From: Pseudomonadota bacterium
Lineage (GTDB): Bacteria; Pseudomonadota; Alphaproteobacteria; Rhizobiales; Beijerinckiaceae
DNA: 6,113 nucleotides
Direction of reading: 5' to 3'
Assembly: GCA_028876585.1 (NCBI GenBank)
Contig: JAGWRL010000124.1
Span: forward strand, 1-6,113
Shown here one piece after another: positions 1 through 5,560 of the stretch. Positions within the stretch are counted from its first letter, which is position 1. Every line of letters begins with the position of its first letter. The position numbers and the translations under genes were made by a program. The notes below the pieces were generated by a model. The model worked only from the letters and a program-made list of their open reading frames with translations. It was not told the origin of the DNA and did no database searches.

Positions 1-304
1 GCTGCGTCCCCCACAGGGCGGTCGCGGCGAGCTCCTCGTTGAGGCCCGGCTCGAAATGCACGTCGGCGGCGGCGAATTCCTTTTTCAGCCGCACGAATTG
101 CAGGTCGAGGCCGCCGACCGGCGAGCCGCGATATCCGGTGACGAAGCCGCCGGTGTTGAGGCCGGCGCGGCGGTCGCGCTCCTTCTGCATCAGCAGCAAT
201 CGGGCGACCGCTTGCGCGCCGTTGAGCAGCACGTGGGTCTTGGCGAGGTCGAACCGGTCCGCCAGCGCGATATCGGCCAGCGGATTGCGCGACATATCGT
301 TCAT
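1..304 (-). CDS. Indolepyruvate ferredoxin oxidoreductase, fused type (5' part only)
   Basis: This is the N-terminal 101 codons of a gene running off the left edge. The protein carries TGGFVTGYRGSPVGGLD (residues 51-67) and FEPGLNEELAATALWGTQ (84-101). These match the start of the large fused 2-oxoacid:ferredoxin oxidoreductases of Proteobacteria annotated as indolepyruvate ferredoxin oxidoreductase, usually over 1,100 residues. The family oxidises arylpyruvates to aryl-acetyl-CoA with thiamine diphosphate and Fe-S clusters, passing electrons to ferredoxin in the cytoplasm. The ATG at 304-302 is chosen because it overlaps the stop of the upstream pseudouridine synthase gene (ATGA), with GGGAGG at 320-315 ten bases before it. 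A second in-frame ATG at 295-293 is too far from that site. Identity is fairly sure from the N terminus. The TPP and Fe-S regions lie outside the window, so substrate is by family only. Confidence 0.85.
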   Translation of the reverse strand, partial: MNDMSRNPLADIALADRFDLAKTHVLLNGAQAVARLLLMQKERDRRAGLNTGGFVTGYRGSPVGGLDLQFVRLKKEFAAADVHFEPGLNEELAATALWGTQ

Positions 305-1074
305 TGTGGCTTCGCCTCCCGCTCCCTCGCCGTGGAGCCGCCGTGTTTTGCGCTGTCCGGAGCCGGCTGACAAGCCGCGGGCGCCCCGAAAGTATAACCG
401 CAGGCGGCGAGCGCGTCCTCCATATGCGGCGGCGGCGGCGCTTCGACCGTGATCAGCGATTTGGCGGGGCCGAGCGGGATTTCCACCCGCCGCGCGTGCA
501 GATGCAGCCGCCGATCATGACCCGCGCCGGCGCCGTAGACCGCGTCGCCGACGATCGGCCAGCCCTCGCTGGCGGCGTGGACGCGCAACTGATGCGTGCG
601 GCCGGTCAGCGGCGCCATTTCGAGCCAGGCGACGCGGGCGCCGTCGAGCGAACCGCGCCCGCGCACGCGCCAGCGCGTTTGCGAGGGCTGGCCGGCCGCG
701 TCGACCTTCTTCCACCAGCCGCGATCGGGATCGCGCCGGCCGAGCGGCTTGTCGATCAACCCTTCGTCCTCGGCCGGGCCGCCCTCGACGATGGCCCAAT
801 AGGTCTTGCCGATTTTGCCCTGCTTGAACAATTTGCCTAGCTTTTCCAGCGCCTTGTGGTGGCGGCCGAGCACCAGGCAGCCCGACGTCTCGCGGTCGAG
901 CCGATGCGCCAGCGCCGGCTTGCGCGGCAGGCCGAAGCGCAGCGCGTCGAACGAATCCTCCAGGCTCTCGCCGCCCTTGGGGCCGCGATGCACCGCCACG
1001 CCCCACGGCTTGTCGATCACGAGAATCAGTCCGTCGCGGTGGAGAACGCGGGCAAGAATGTCATCTGCGGTCAT
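301..1074 (-). CDS. RluA-family RNA pseudouridine synthase
   Basis: The 257-residue protein is a RluA-type pseudouridine synthase, which isomerises uridine to pseudouridine in rRNA or tRNA. The signature HRLDRETSG lies at about residues 57-65 with the catalytic Asp at 60. It is preceded by LVIDKPWGVAVH (about 18-29) and followed by the conserved LTGRTHQLRVH (about 156-166) and GDAVYG. There is no N-terminal S4 RNA-binding domain, so it belongs with the short RluA/TruC-like members rather than RluC or RluD; the RNA target cannot be told from sequence. The last 25 or so residues are a polar tail outside the fold. The ATG at 1074-1072 puts the first catalytic-domain strand at the usual distance, though its ribosome binding site is weak. 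The TGA overlaps the start of the oxidoreductase gene, so the two are probably co-transcribed and translationally coupled. Confidence 0.93.
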   Translation of the reverse strand: MTADDILARVLHRDGLILVIDKPWGVAVHRGPKGGESLEDSFDALRFGLPRKPALAHRLDRETSGCLVLGRHHKALEKLGKLFKQGKIGKTYWAIVEGGPAEDEGLIDKPLGRRDPDRGWWKKVDAAGQPSQTRWRVRGRGSLDGARVAWLEMAPLTGRTHQLRVHAASEGWPIVGDAVYGAGAGHDRRLHLHARRVEIPLGPAKSLITVEAPPPPHMEDALAACGYTFGAPAACQPAPDSAKHGGSTAREREAKPQ

Positions 1075-1081
1075 GCTCGCC

Positions 1082-1087
1082 TATATA
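1082..1087. promoter_or_regulatory. Symmetric TATATA box in the rluA-family/ftsY divergent gap (candidate -10)
   Basis: CTATATAG (1081-1088) is a perfect palindrome and the only AT-rich patch in this short, GC-rich divergent gap. Read on the plus strand as a -10 element, it would start transcription near 1094 and leave a leader of about 40 bases before the ftsY start. Read on the minus strand, transcription would begin almost at the pseudouridine synthase ATG. I see no good -35 hexamer at 16-18 bases on either side, so this remains a guess based on composition and position. Confidence 0.3.
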
Positions 1088-1132
1088 GCGGCAGACGAGA
1101 GCGGCCGCGATGCGGCCCGATAGGGGATGCGC

Positions 1133-2230
1133 GTGAACGATACGACAGAGGGAAAGCCGAAGCCCGGCCTGTTCCGGCGCCTGTTCGGCCGCGGCGGAGC
1201 GGAAGAGGCCGCGCCGGTCGCCGAGACGCCGCCGCCCGTGACGGAAGCGCCGCCGCCCGCCGCGCCGGCGGAGGAAAAGCCGCCCGCCGGGGCGCCGACG
1301 CCCGAGCCGCCCAAGCGCAGTTGGCTCTCCCGCCTCACCTCCGGCCTGTCGCGCTCGTCCTCGGCGCTGGGGCGCGGCATCGTCGATATTTTCACCAAGC
1401 GCAAACTCGACGCGACCTCGCTCGACGATCTCGAAGACATCCTGTTGCAGGCCGATCTCGGCGTCGGCCCGGCGACGCGGCTGCGCCAGGCGATCGGCAA
1501 GGGGCGTTACGAGAAGGGCATCGACGTCGACGAGGTGAAGAAGCTCTTGGCCGAAGAGGTCGAGCGCACGCTGGCGCCGGTCGCCCGGCCGCTGATCGTC
1601 GACCGCGCCAAAAAGCCGTTCGTGGTGCTGGTGGTCGGCGTCAACGGCTCCGGCAAGACGACGACGATCGGCAAGCTGGCGGCGAAATTCGCCGCGGACG
1701 GCGCGCGGGTGATGCTGGCGGCGGGCGACACGTTCCGCGCCGCCGCGATCGAGCAACTTCGCATCTGGGCGACCCGCGCCAAGGCCGAGATCGTCGCGCG
1801 CGAGCAGGGCGGCGACGCGGCGGGGCTGGCCTTCGACGCGCTGACGCGGGCGAAGGCGGAAGGCGTCGACGTGTTGCTGATGGACACGGCGGGCCGGCTG
1901 CAAAACCGCGCCGAGCTGATGAAGGAGCTGGAGAAGATCATCCGCGTGATGAAGAAGGTCGACCCGGAGGCGCCGCACGCGACGCTGTTGGTGCTCGACG
2001 CCACCGTTGGCCAGAACGCGCTGTCCCAGGTCGAGATTTTCGGCCGCATCGCCGGGGTGACGGGTCTCGTGATGACCAAGCTCGACGGCACCGCGCGCGG
2101 CGGCATCCTGGTCGCCATCGCCGACAAGTTCAAGCTCCCGGTTCATTTCATCGGCGTCGGCGAGCAGATGGAGGATCTGGAGCCGTTCGAGGCGCGCGAT
2201 TTCGCCAAGGCGATCGCGGGGCTCGAATAG
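1133..2230 (+). CDS. ftsY: Signal recognition particle receptor FtsY
   Basis: FtsY is the SRP-receptor GTPase that docks ribosome-nascent chain complexes carrying Ffh/4.5S RNA at the inner membrane. Numbered from the upstream ATG at 1127, the protein has a basic start (KPKPGLFRRLFGR, about 10-22), an acidic Pro/Ala/Glu-rich A region (about 25-62), the N domain helices (about 65-150) and the G domain. All GTPase motifs are intact: GVNGSGKTTTIGKLA (171-185), DTFRAAAIEQL (201-211), DTAGR (253-257), TKLDG (318-322) and GVGEQMEDLEPF (343-354). The basic N terminus before the A region fits a membrane-binding amphipathic helix. The start is set at GTG 1133, since AGGGG (1122-1126) lies six bases before it but directly abuts the ATG at 1127. 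It is divergent from the pseudouridine synthase gene and followed after one base by a secreted-protein gene. Confidence 0.96.
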   Translation: MNDTTEGKPKPGLFRRLFGRGGAEEAAPVAETPPPVTEAPPPAAPAEEKPPAGAPTPEPPKRSWLSRLTSGLSRSSSALGRGIVDIFTKRKLDATSLDDLEDILLQADLGVGPATRLRQAIGKGRYEKGIDVDEVKKLLAEEVERTLAPVARPLIVDRAKKPFVVLVVGVNGSGKTTTIGKLAAKFAADGARVMLAAGDTFRAAAIEQLRIWATRAKAEIVAREQGGDAAGLAFDALTRAKAEGVDVLLMDTAGRLQNRAELMKELEKIIRVMKKVDPEAPHATLLVLDATVGQNALSQVEIFGRIAGVTGLVMTKLDGTARGGILVAIADKFKLPVHFIGVGEQMEDLEPFEARDFAKAIAGLE

Positions 2231-2231
2231 C

Positions 2232-3038
2232 GTGAAAACCGCCCCGCGCCGAGCAGCCTGTTCGGCCGTCATGGCCGTCGCGGCCTGCCTTTGCGGCGCG
2301 GCGGCGGCGGCGGCCGACCCGGACACGCCGGCGTTTCACAGGGGCGCCTGCGAGGGCGCCTATCCCGGCTACCTGCGCGGCGTCGTCGATGGATACAACG
2401 AGTTGTCGCAACGGCGAATGGACGCGATTCCCAATCCGGCGGCGCTCGCCGCCGGCGATGAAACGCTCGGATACAGAGCCGCGCTATGGGCCGGTTACGG
2501 AATCGGGCTGAGCTATGGAATGGCGCTGGCCAAGGCGGCGCGCGGCGACGGCGAAATCCCGCGCGACGAGATGATGCAACCCGGCCTGCGATTGAACGAC
2601 TATCTGGCGAAGCATTGCGGCGTCGCGCCCGCCGGGCTGGAGCCGGGCGCCGTCCCCCTCAATCAAACCGGCGCCGCGACCGCCGCCACGCTCAACGAGG
2701 CCCAGATCGCGATGTCGATCGCCTACTGGGCCAATCAGTCGGCCCTTGTCGCGGAGAAAATGGCGCGCGGCGCCCGTGAGGCCGAGGCGAAGGGCGACAA
2801 GGACCTGTTCCTGAAGTTCCGCGACGCCGCGCGGACTTCCGCTCAGCAGGCGGCGAATTTCGCGCAGCAGGCGCGAGCCTATTCGCGGACCGGCAAGGAG
2901 GAGGCGGTTCCCGCCATCAACGACGCGCAGGCCGCCGCTGAGCGCGCCCGCAAGGCCGCCGACAGCCTGGGCGACGGCGCCCCCACGCAGCCCACGCCAC
3001 CGGGGCCAGGCACGCTCGACATGCCGATCCCGCGCTAG
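2232..3038 (+). CDS. Secreted Ala-rich protein of unknown function downstream of ftsY
   Basis: I do not recognise this 268-residue protein. It starts at GTG 2232, one base after the ftsY stop, which suggests co-transcription. The GTG start gives a good signal peptide: charged MKTAPRR, a hydrophobic stretch (about 8-27) and an Ala-rich cleavage region before ADPD (about 28-31). The in-frame ATG at 2271 would remove the charged part. VAAC (16-19) resembles a lipobox, but the hydrophobic stretch before it is short, so a cleaved periplasmic protein is likelier. The mature protein has two cysteines (40 and 129) that could pair, and a first part rich in Gly and Tyr (GYLRGVVDGY at 46-55, WAGYGIGLSYG at 86-96). 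Residues about 150-247 form long Ala/Gln-rich amphipathic helices, probably coiled coil, before a Pro-rich tail. The GYLRGVVDG plus DYLAKHC pattern faintly recalls small Rap1a/Tai-like secreted proteins; that is speculation. Confidence 0.82.
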   Translation: MKTAPRRAACSAVMAVAACLCGAAAAAADPDTPAFHRGACEGAYPGYLRGVVDGYNELSQRRMDAIPNPAALAAGDETLGYRAALWAGYGIGLSYGMALAKAARGDGEIPRDEMMQPGLRLNDYLAKHCGVAPAGLEPGAVPLNQTGAATAATLNEAQIAMSIAYWANQSALVAEKMARGAREAEAKGDKDLFLKFRDAARTSAQQAANFAQQARAYSRTGKEEAVPAINDAQAAAERARKAADSLGDGAPTQPTPPGPGTLDMPIPR

Positions 3039-3048
3039 CGCGCGCGGG
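3029..3048 (+). terminator. GC hairpin at the end of the secreted-protein gene (weak terminator candidate)
   Basis: CCCGCGC (3029-3035) pairs perfectly with GCGCGGG (3042-3048) around a six-base loop, so the stem spans the TAG stop at 3036-3038. No T-run follows, so it is not a textbook intrinsic terminator. It could be a transcript-end or RNA-stability hairpin, or simply reflect the GC-rich sequence. The rest of the roughly 210-base gap to the next gene shows no gene, tRNA or convincing promoter. Confidence 0.3.
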
Positions 3049-3250
3049 GGCTGGAATCGTAAGTCGCCCGTCGTCGCCGCCAAAGCGGGGAGCCAGGGGC
3101 GGACGATGGGCGCTGCATCCGCGTTTCGGCGAAAGGTTGCGACAGGCGGCCGCGCGCCGCGCAAATCCCGGCTTGCCGATCGCGGGGTGGGAGGGCTATT
3201 GCAGCGCCTGAGGGCGTAGGCCGGCGTATTTTCAGTTTGGATAGAGGGAA

Positions 3251-3937
3251 ATGGGAAACTTCAATAATTTGAATGAGAACGGCGTGACCCGCCTGGGGGG
3301 TCTCAACCGCCGCGCGTTTCTGTTCGGCTCCGCCGCCGGTCTTGGCGCGCTGGGTCTGGCCGGTTGCGCGGTGACCGACGGCATGAGTCTCGCCGAGGCG
3401 CAGAAGGTCTACGGGCCGGCGCCCGAAGAGAAATTCCCGATTCCCGCGGTCGACGTCACCAAGGTCGATCCGAAATATTTTCGCCGCACGGTGAGTTACG
3501 ACAGCAAGGAAGCGGCCGGCACGATCATCGTCGATCCCGGCAAATACTACGTCTACCGGCTTGAGGGCGATGGAACCGCCACCCGCTACGGCGCCAATGT
3601 CGGGCGCGCCGGGTTCCTGTGGAGCGGCGAAGCCTATGTCGGCCGCAAGGCGGAATGGCCGGTCTGGACGCCGCCGAAGGAGATGATCAAGCGCCAGCCC
3701 GAGGCGGCCAAATACGCTCGCGGCATGCCGCCGGGTCTCGACAATCCGCTCGGCGCGCGCACGCTCTATCTCTATCAGAACGGCGTTTACACGCTCTACA
3801 CGATCTACAGCACCAGCGACCCGGAAACGATCGGCACCAACCTGACGAGCGGCTGCACCGGCCTCCTCAGCCAGGACATGATCGATCTTTACGCCCGGAC
3901 GCCGGTCAGGACGAAGGTGATCGTCCTGCCGGCTTAG
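3251..3937 (+). CDS. Tat-type lipoprotein with divergent L,D-transpeptidase (YkuD) domain
   Basis: The 228-residue protein starts at ATG 3251 with AGAGGG at 3243-3248, rather close. NRRAFLF (19-25) is a twin-arginine motif, followed by a hydrophobic stretch and an exact lipobox LAGC with Cys39, so it is predicted to be exported by Tat and lipid-anchored in the envelope. The YkuD fold covers about 78-228: TIIVDPGKYYVYRLEGDG (91-108), GRAGFLWSG (118-126), DNPLGARTLYLY (164-175) and the active-site region. Family enzymes cross-link peptidoglycan (3-3 bonds) or attach lipoproteins to it, using Cys in SxGC[IVF]R and His in IHGT. Here the Cys is kept (TSGC, Cys202), but IHGT is IYST (Tyr186) and the Arg after GC[IVF] is Gly204. 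The spacing is normal, so the alignment is secure. It may be a non-canonical or inactive paralogue. It stands alone, after a 212 bp gap and convergent with the next gene. Confidence 0.9.
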   Translation: MGNFNNLNENGVTRLGGLNRRAFLFGSAAGLGALGLAGCAVTDGMSLAEAQKVYGPAPEEKFPIPAVDVTKVDPKYFRRTVSYDSKEAAGTIIVDPGKYYVYRLEGDGTATRYGANVGRAGFLWSGEAYVGRKAEWPVWTPPKEMIKRQPEAAKYARGMPPGLDNPLGARTLYLYQNGVYTLYTIYSTSDPETIGTNLTSGCTGLLSQDMIDLYARTPVRTKVIVLPA

Positions 3938-3952
3938 ACAACCGCCGTCAGG
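3925..3952. terminator. Hairpin spanning both stop codons of a convergent gene pair
   Basis: CCTGCCGGC (3925-3933) and GCCGTCAGG (3944-3952) form eight base pairs with one C-T mismatch around a ten-base loop. The TAG of the YkuD gene lies in the loop and the stop of the crotonase-family gene lies in the right arm. The structure forms on either strand, as a shared terminator between convergent genes would. Neither strand has a following T-run, so a canonical Rho-independent terminator is not supported; it may instead pause polymerase or block 3' exonucleases. Confidence 0.35.
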
Positions 3953-4739
3953 GGTTGGCCCATTTCGGCGGCCGCTTCTCCAGGAACGCCGCGCGGCCCT
4001 CGAACGCGTCCTCGTACTGGAAGCTCTCGACCATCGCGCGCGAGGCGCGCGCGTAGGCCTGGCCAAGCGGCATGTCGATCTGCTCGTAAAAGGTGCGCTT
4101 GCCAAGCGCGGTCGCCGAGGACGGGCGGCTGGCGATCGTCGTCGCCAGCGCTTGCGCGCTCGCCAGCGCCTGCCCCTCGGGCACGACGCGGTTGACCAGG
4201 CCGAACGCCTCGGCCCGTTCGGCGTCGATGAATTCGGCCGTCAGCGCCAGCTCCATCGCGTGCTTGCGCGACACCGCGCGCCCGACCGCCACCAGCGGCG
4301 TCGAGCAGAAACCGCCGTTGCGGGCGCCGGGGAGCGAGAAACGCGCCTTTGCCCCGGCGACGGCGAGATCGCAGGCGGCGACGAGCTGGCAGCCGGCCGC
4401 CGTCGCGATCCCCTCCACGGCGGCGATCACCGGCTTTGGATGCTCGGTCAGCCCGCGCATGAAATCGGAGCAGCGATCGAACAGTTGCTCGTAGAACGCC
4501 GCGCCGCGGTCGGGGTCGTTGCTGTGGGCGTGGATCTCGCGCAGATCGTGGCCGGAGCTGAACGCCGGCCCCTCGGCCGCGATCACCGCGACCTTGGCCG
4601 CCGGGTCTTTCGCGATCTCGTCGAAGGCGACGTTGAGCGCGTCGATCAAATAGAGGCTCAGCGCGTTGCGCGTGGCGGCCGAGGTCAGCGTGACGGTGGC
4701 GACGCCGGCGCGGTCGTCGCGGCGGAAGAGGGGGGTCAT
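3948..4739 (-). CDS. Enoyl-CoA hydratase/isomerase family protein, ECHDC3-like
   Basis: This 263-residue protein has a crotonase fold. The two oxyanion-hole segments are visible, AFSSGHDLREI (59-69) and GIATAAGCQLVAACDLAVA (110-128), along with the C-terminal part ALTAEFIDAERAEAFGLVNRVVP (165-187). The stretch LPGARNGGFCSTP (136-148) and the charged GHDLRE motif resemble the ECHDC3 branch rather than classical hydratases. In rat mitochondrial crotonase the catalytic acids are Glu144 (GGGCE) and Glu164 (GQPE). The matching positions here are Gln118 and Gly138, so ordinary hydration of enoyl-CoA is doubtful; a different acyl-CoA reaction is more likely, substrate unknown. The ATG at 4739 has GGAG at 4751-4748, eight bases upstream. 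It lies 48 bp downstream of the toxin gene on the same strand and may be read through from it, but nothing suggests a shared function. Confidence 0.92.
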   Translation of the reverse strand: MTPLFRRDDRAGVATVTLTSAATRNALSLYLIDALNVAFDEIAKDPAAKVAVIAAEGPAFSSGHDLREIHAHSNDPDRGAAFYEQLFDRCSDFMRGLTEHPKPVIAAVEGIATAAGCQLVAACDLAVAGAKARFSLPGARNGGFCSTPLVAVGRAVSRKHAMELALTAEFIDAERAEAFGLVNRVVPEGQALASAQALATTIASRPSSATALGKRTFYEQIDMPLGQAYARASRAMVESFQYEDAFEGRAAFLEKRPPKWANP

Positions 4740-4787
4740 GGGCGGCGCTCCGAGGACGGCGCGAGCTTAGCCGCCCTCCGGGCCGCG

Positions 4788-5207
4788 TCAATCGTTGACG
4801 TCCGTGGCCGAAAAGTCGTCGCCCTTGTAGAGGAGCTTGAGGCCGAGCGCCTTCGCGGCGGCGTAGGAGAGGCAATCGCCCATGTTGAGGCCGTTGCGGC
4901 CGCGCCCGTAGCGCTCGCGCGCGGCGATGGCGTGCGGGATCATGTCCGGGGTCAAGGGGACGATCACGACGGCGAATTCTTCGGCGAGTGACATGACCAG
5001 GGCGTTTGCCTCGCCCACGGCGACGGCTTTTCGGCTCGCAACGGCCAGCGAGGCTTCGAAGACATTGAAGACCGAAGTTGTGCACGCGCTTAACGCCATC
5101 GCTTGCGCAAGCGCCTGCCAATCCTGTTCTTCAAGGATGATCGCCACCAAGGCGGAGGTTTCGACCAGCACGCCGCCGGACGCGTACAATCCCGGCGGCC
5201 CGTTCAC
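4788..5207 (-). CDS. vapC: VapC-type PIN-domain ribonuclease toxin
   Basis: The protein is a PIN-domain toxin, a family of Mg2+-dependent ribonucleases that cut tRNA, rRNA or mRNA when not bound by their antitoxin. The segments in order are VETSALVAIILEE (15-27), NVFEAS (48-53), GLNMGDCLSYAAAKALGLKL (106-125) and KGDDFSATDV (128-137). The metal-binding acids would be Glu16, Glu51, Asp111 and Asp130/131; the first position is Glu here where Asp is usual. The GTG start at 5207 overlaps the antitoxin stop as GTGA and has AGGGG nine bases upstream, giving 139 residues with about 12 extra before the first strand. A GTG at 5171-5169 would give the more usual 127 residues but has no clear ribosome binding site. 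The target RNA cannot be read from sequence. Confidence 0.9.
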   Translation of the reverse strand: MNGPPGLYASGGVLVETSALVAIILEEQDWQALAQAMALSACTTSVFNVFEASLAVASRKAVAVGEANALVMSLAEEFAVVIVPLTPDMIPHAIAARERYGRGRNGLNMGDCLSYAAAKALGLKLLYKGDDFSATDVND

Positions 5208-5464
5208 GCTTCGCCGCCCCTGAGATCGTCTTCGCCCCAGAGATCGTCATAGAATTTCTTGTCCAGCTCGACGCCCGTATCGGGGAGCGATCTGACCAGA
5301 GCGTGTATTTTCGCCAGCCTTTCCTCGACAGGCAGATTTCGGCGATCGCGTTGCAGCGCTTCCTCCGCTGCGGCCTTTGCCGCATCGGTCACGCTGACCT
5401 TGCGTAGATCCGCCAGCCTGCGGATCGCCGCCTCGGTCTTCGCGTCCTCGATTAGCAACGCCAT
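5204..5464 (-). CDS. vapB: VapB-type antitoxin (PSK/Rv0623-like transcription factor)
   Basis: This 86-residue protein begins [20 protein letters not shown], the pattern of small Rv0623/PSK-type antitoxins: a DNA-binding ribbon (LLIED) followed by two helices (about 9-38). The C-terminal part, acidic and aromatic near the end ([12 protein letters not shown], 69-80), would fold onto the PIN toxin and block its active site. Such antitoxins usually repress their own promoter together with the toxin. The ATG at 5464-5462 has a strong GGAGG (5474-5470) five bases upstream. A TTG at 5494 would add ten residues but has no such site and lies next to the predicted -10 box. The stop overlaps the toxin start by GTGA, the usual coupling in these modules. 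Confidence 0.88.
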   Translation of the reverse strand: MALLIEDAKTEAAIRRLADLRKVSVTDAAKAAAEEALQRDRRNLPVEERLAKIHALVRSLPDTGVELDKKFYDDLWGEDDLRGGEA

Positions 5465-5469
5465 CGCCG

Positions 5470-5474
5470 CCTCC
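5470..5474 (-). promoter_or_regulatory. Strong ribosome binding site of the antitoxin gene
   Basis: On the minus strand GGAGG lies five bases before the ATG at 5464. It fixes that ATG as the start in preference to the upstream TTG at 5494, and it is stronger than the AGGGG site of the toxin gene, which fits the need for more antitoxin than toxin. Confidence 0.7.
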
Positions 5475-5495
5475 GCGGTATGAGCAAGGGCCAAA

Positions 5496-5522
5496 ACTAT
5501 ACACCCGGTCGATCCGCCGCAA
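5496..5522 (-). promoter_or_regulatory. Candidate vapBC promoter
   Basis: On the minus strand TATAGT (5501-5496) differs from the TATAAT -10 consensus by one base and sits in GC-rich surroundings. TTGCGG (5522-5517), a partial -35, is 15 bases upstream, slightly short. Transcription would begin near 5489, giving a leader of about 25 bases with the GGAGG site. I found no clear inverted repeat that could be called the antitoxin operator. Confidence 0.45.
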
Positions 5523-5531
5523 CCCGCAACC

Positions 5532-5560
5532 CTTGCGCCCGCCGCCGGCGCCGCCTAAAT
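5532..5560 (+). promoter_or_regulatory. Candidate heat-shock (RpoH-type) promoter of hslV
   Basis: CTTGCG (5532-5537) and CCTAAAT (5554-5560) are separated by 16 bases. This resembles alphaproteobacterial sigma-32 promoters, roughly CTTGAA then a CTATNT-like -10, and sits where it would start transcription around 5567, just ahead of the hslV ribosome binding site GGAG (5572-5575). hslVU is a classical heat-shock operon, which raises the plausibility. The match is partial and judged by eye. Confidence 0.45.

Noticed and set aside
856..2235. 459-codon plus-strand frame covering the divergent gap and ftsY
   Set aside because: It is a shifted frame of ftsY, extremely Arg/Ala/Gly-rich, and would cross the pseudouridine synthase gene and the promoter region.
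1061..2326. 421-codon open frame on the minus strand opposite ftsY
   Set aside because: It mirrors ftsY, is Arg/Ala/Asp-rich without recognisable motifs, and is explained by few stop codons in GC-rich DNA. ftsY on the plus strand has every GTPase motif.
3173..3202. Possible promoter upstream of the YkuD gene (TTGCCG and TATTGC)
   Set aside because: The -10 match is poor even with an 18-base spacer, and TTGCAG (3199) with TATTTT (3227) has too long a spacer. Neither pair is convincing.
4040..4055. GCGCGC-rich inverted repeat near the end of the crotonase-family gene
   Set aside because: It is an alternating GC run within codons for Arg/Ala, expected from the base composition, with no sign of function.
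3035..4105. 356-codon minus-strand frame opposite the YkuD gene
   Set aside because: No recognisable domain and an Arg-rich composition; the plus strand has a signal peptide, lipobox and conserved YkuD motifs in this stretch.
3934..5121. 395-codon open frame on the minus strand across the crotonase and toxin genes
   Set aside because: It is Arg-rich and low-complexity, in another frame of two well-supported genes on the same strand, and spans their boundary with no motif of its own.
5465..5494. Ten-residue upstream extension of the antitoxin from a TTG start
   Set aside because: The ATG at 5464 has GGAGG at ideal spacing, and MALLIED is the usual beginning of this antitoxin type. The extension overlaps the likely leader.
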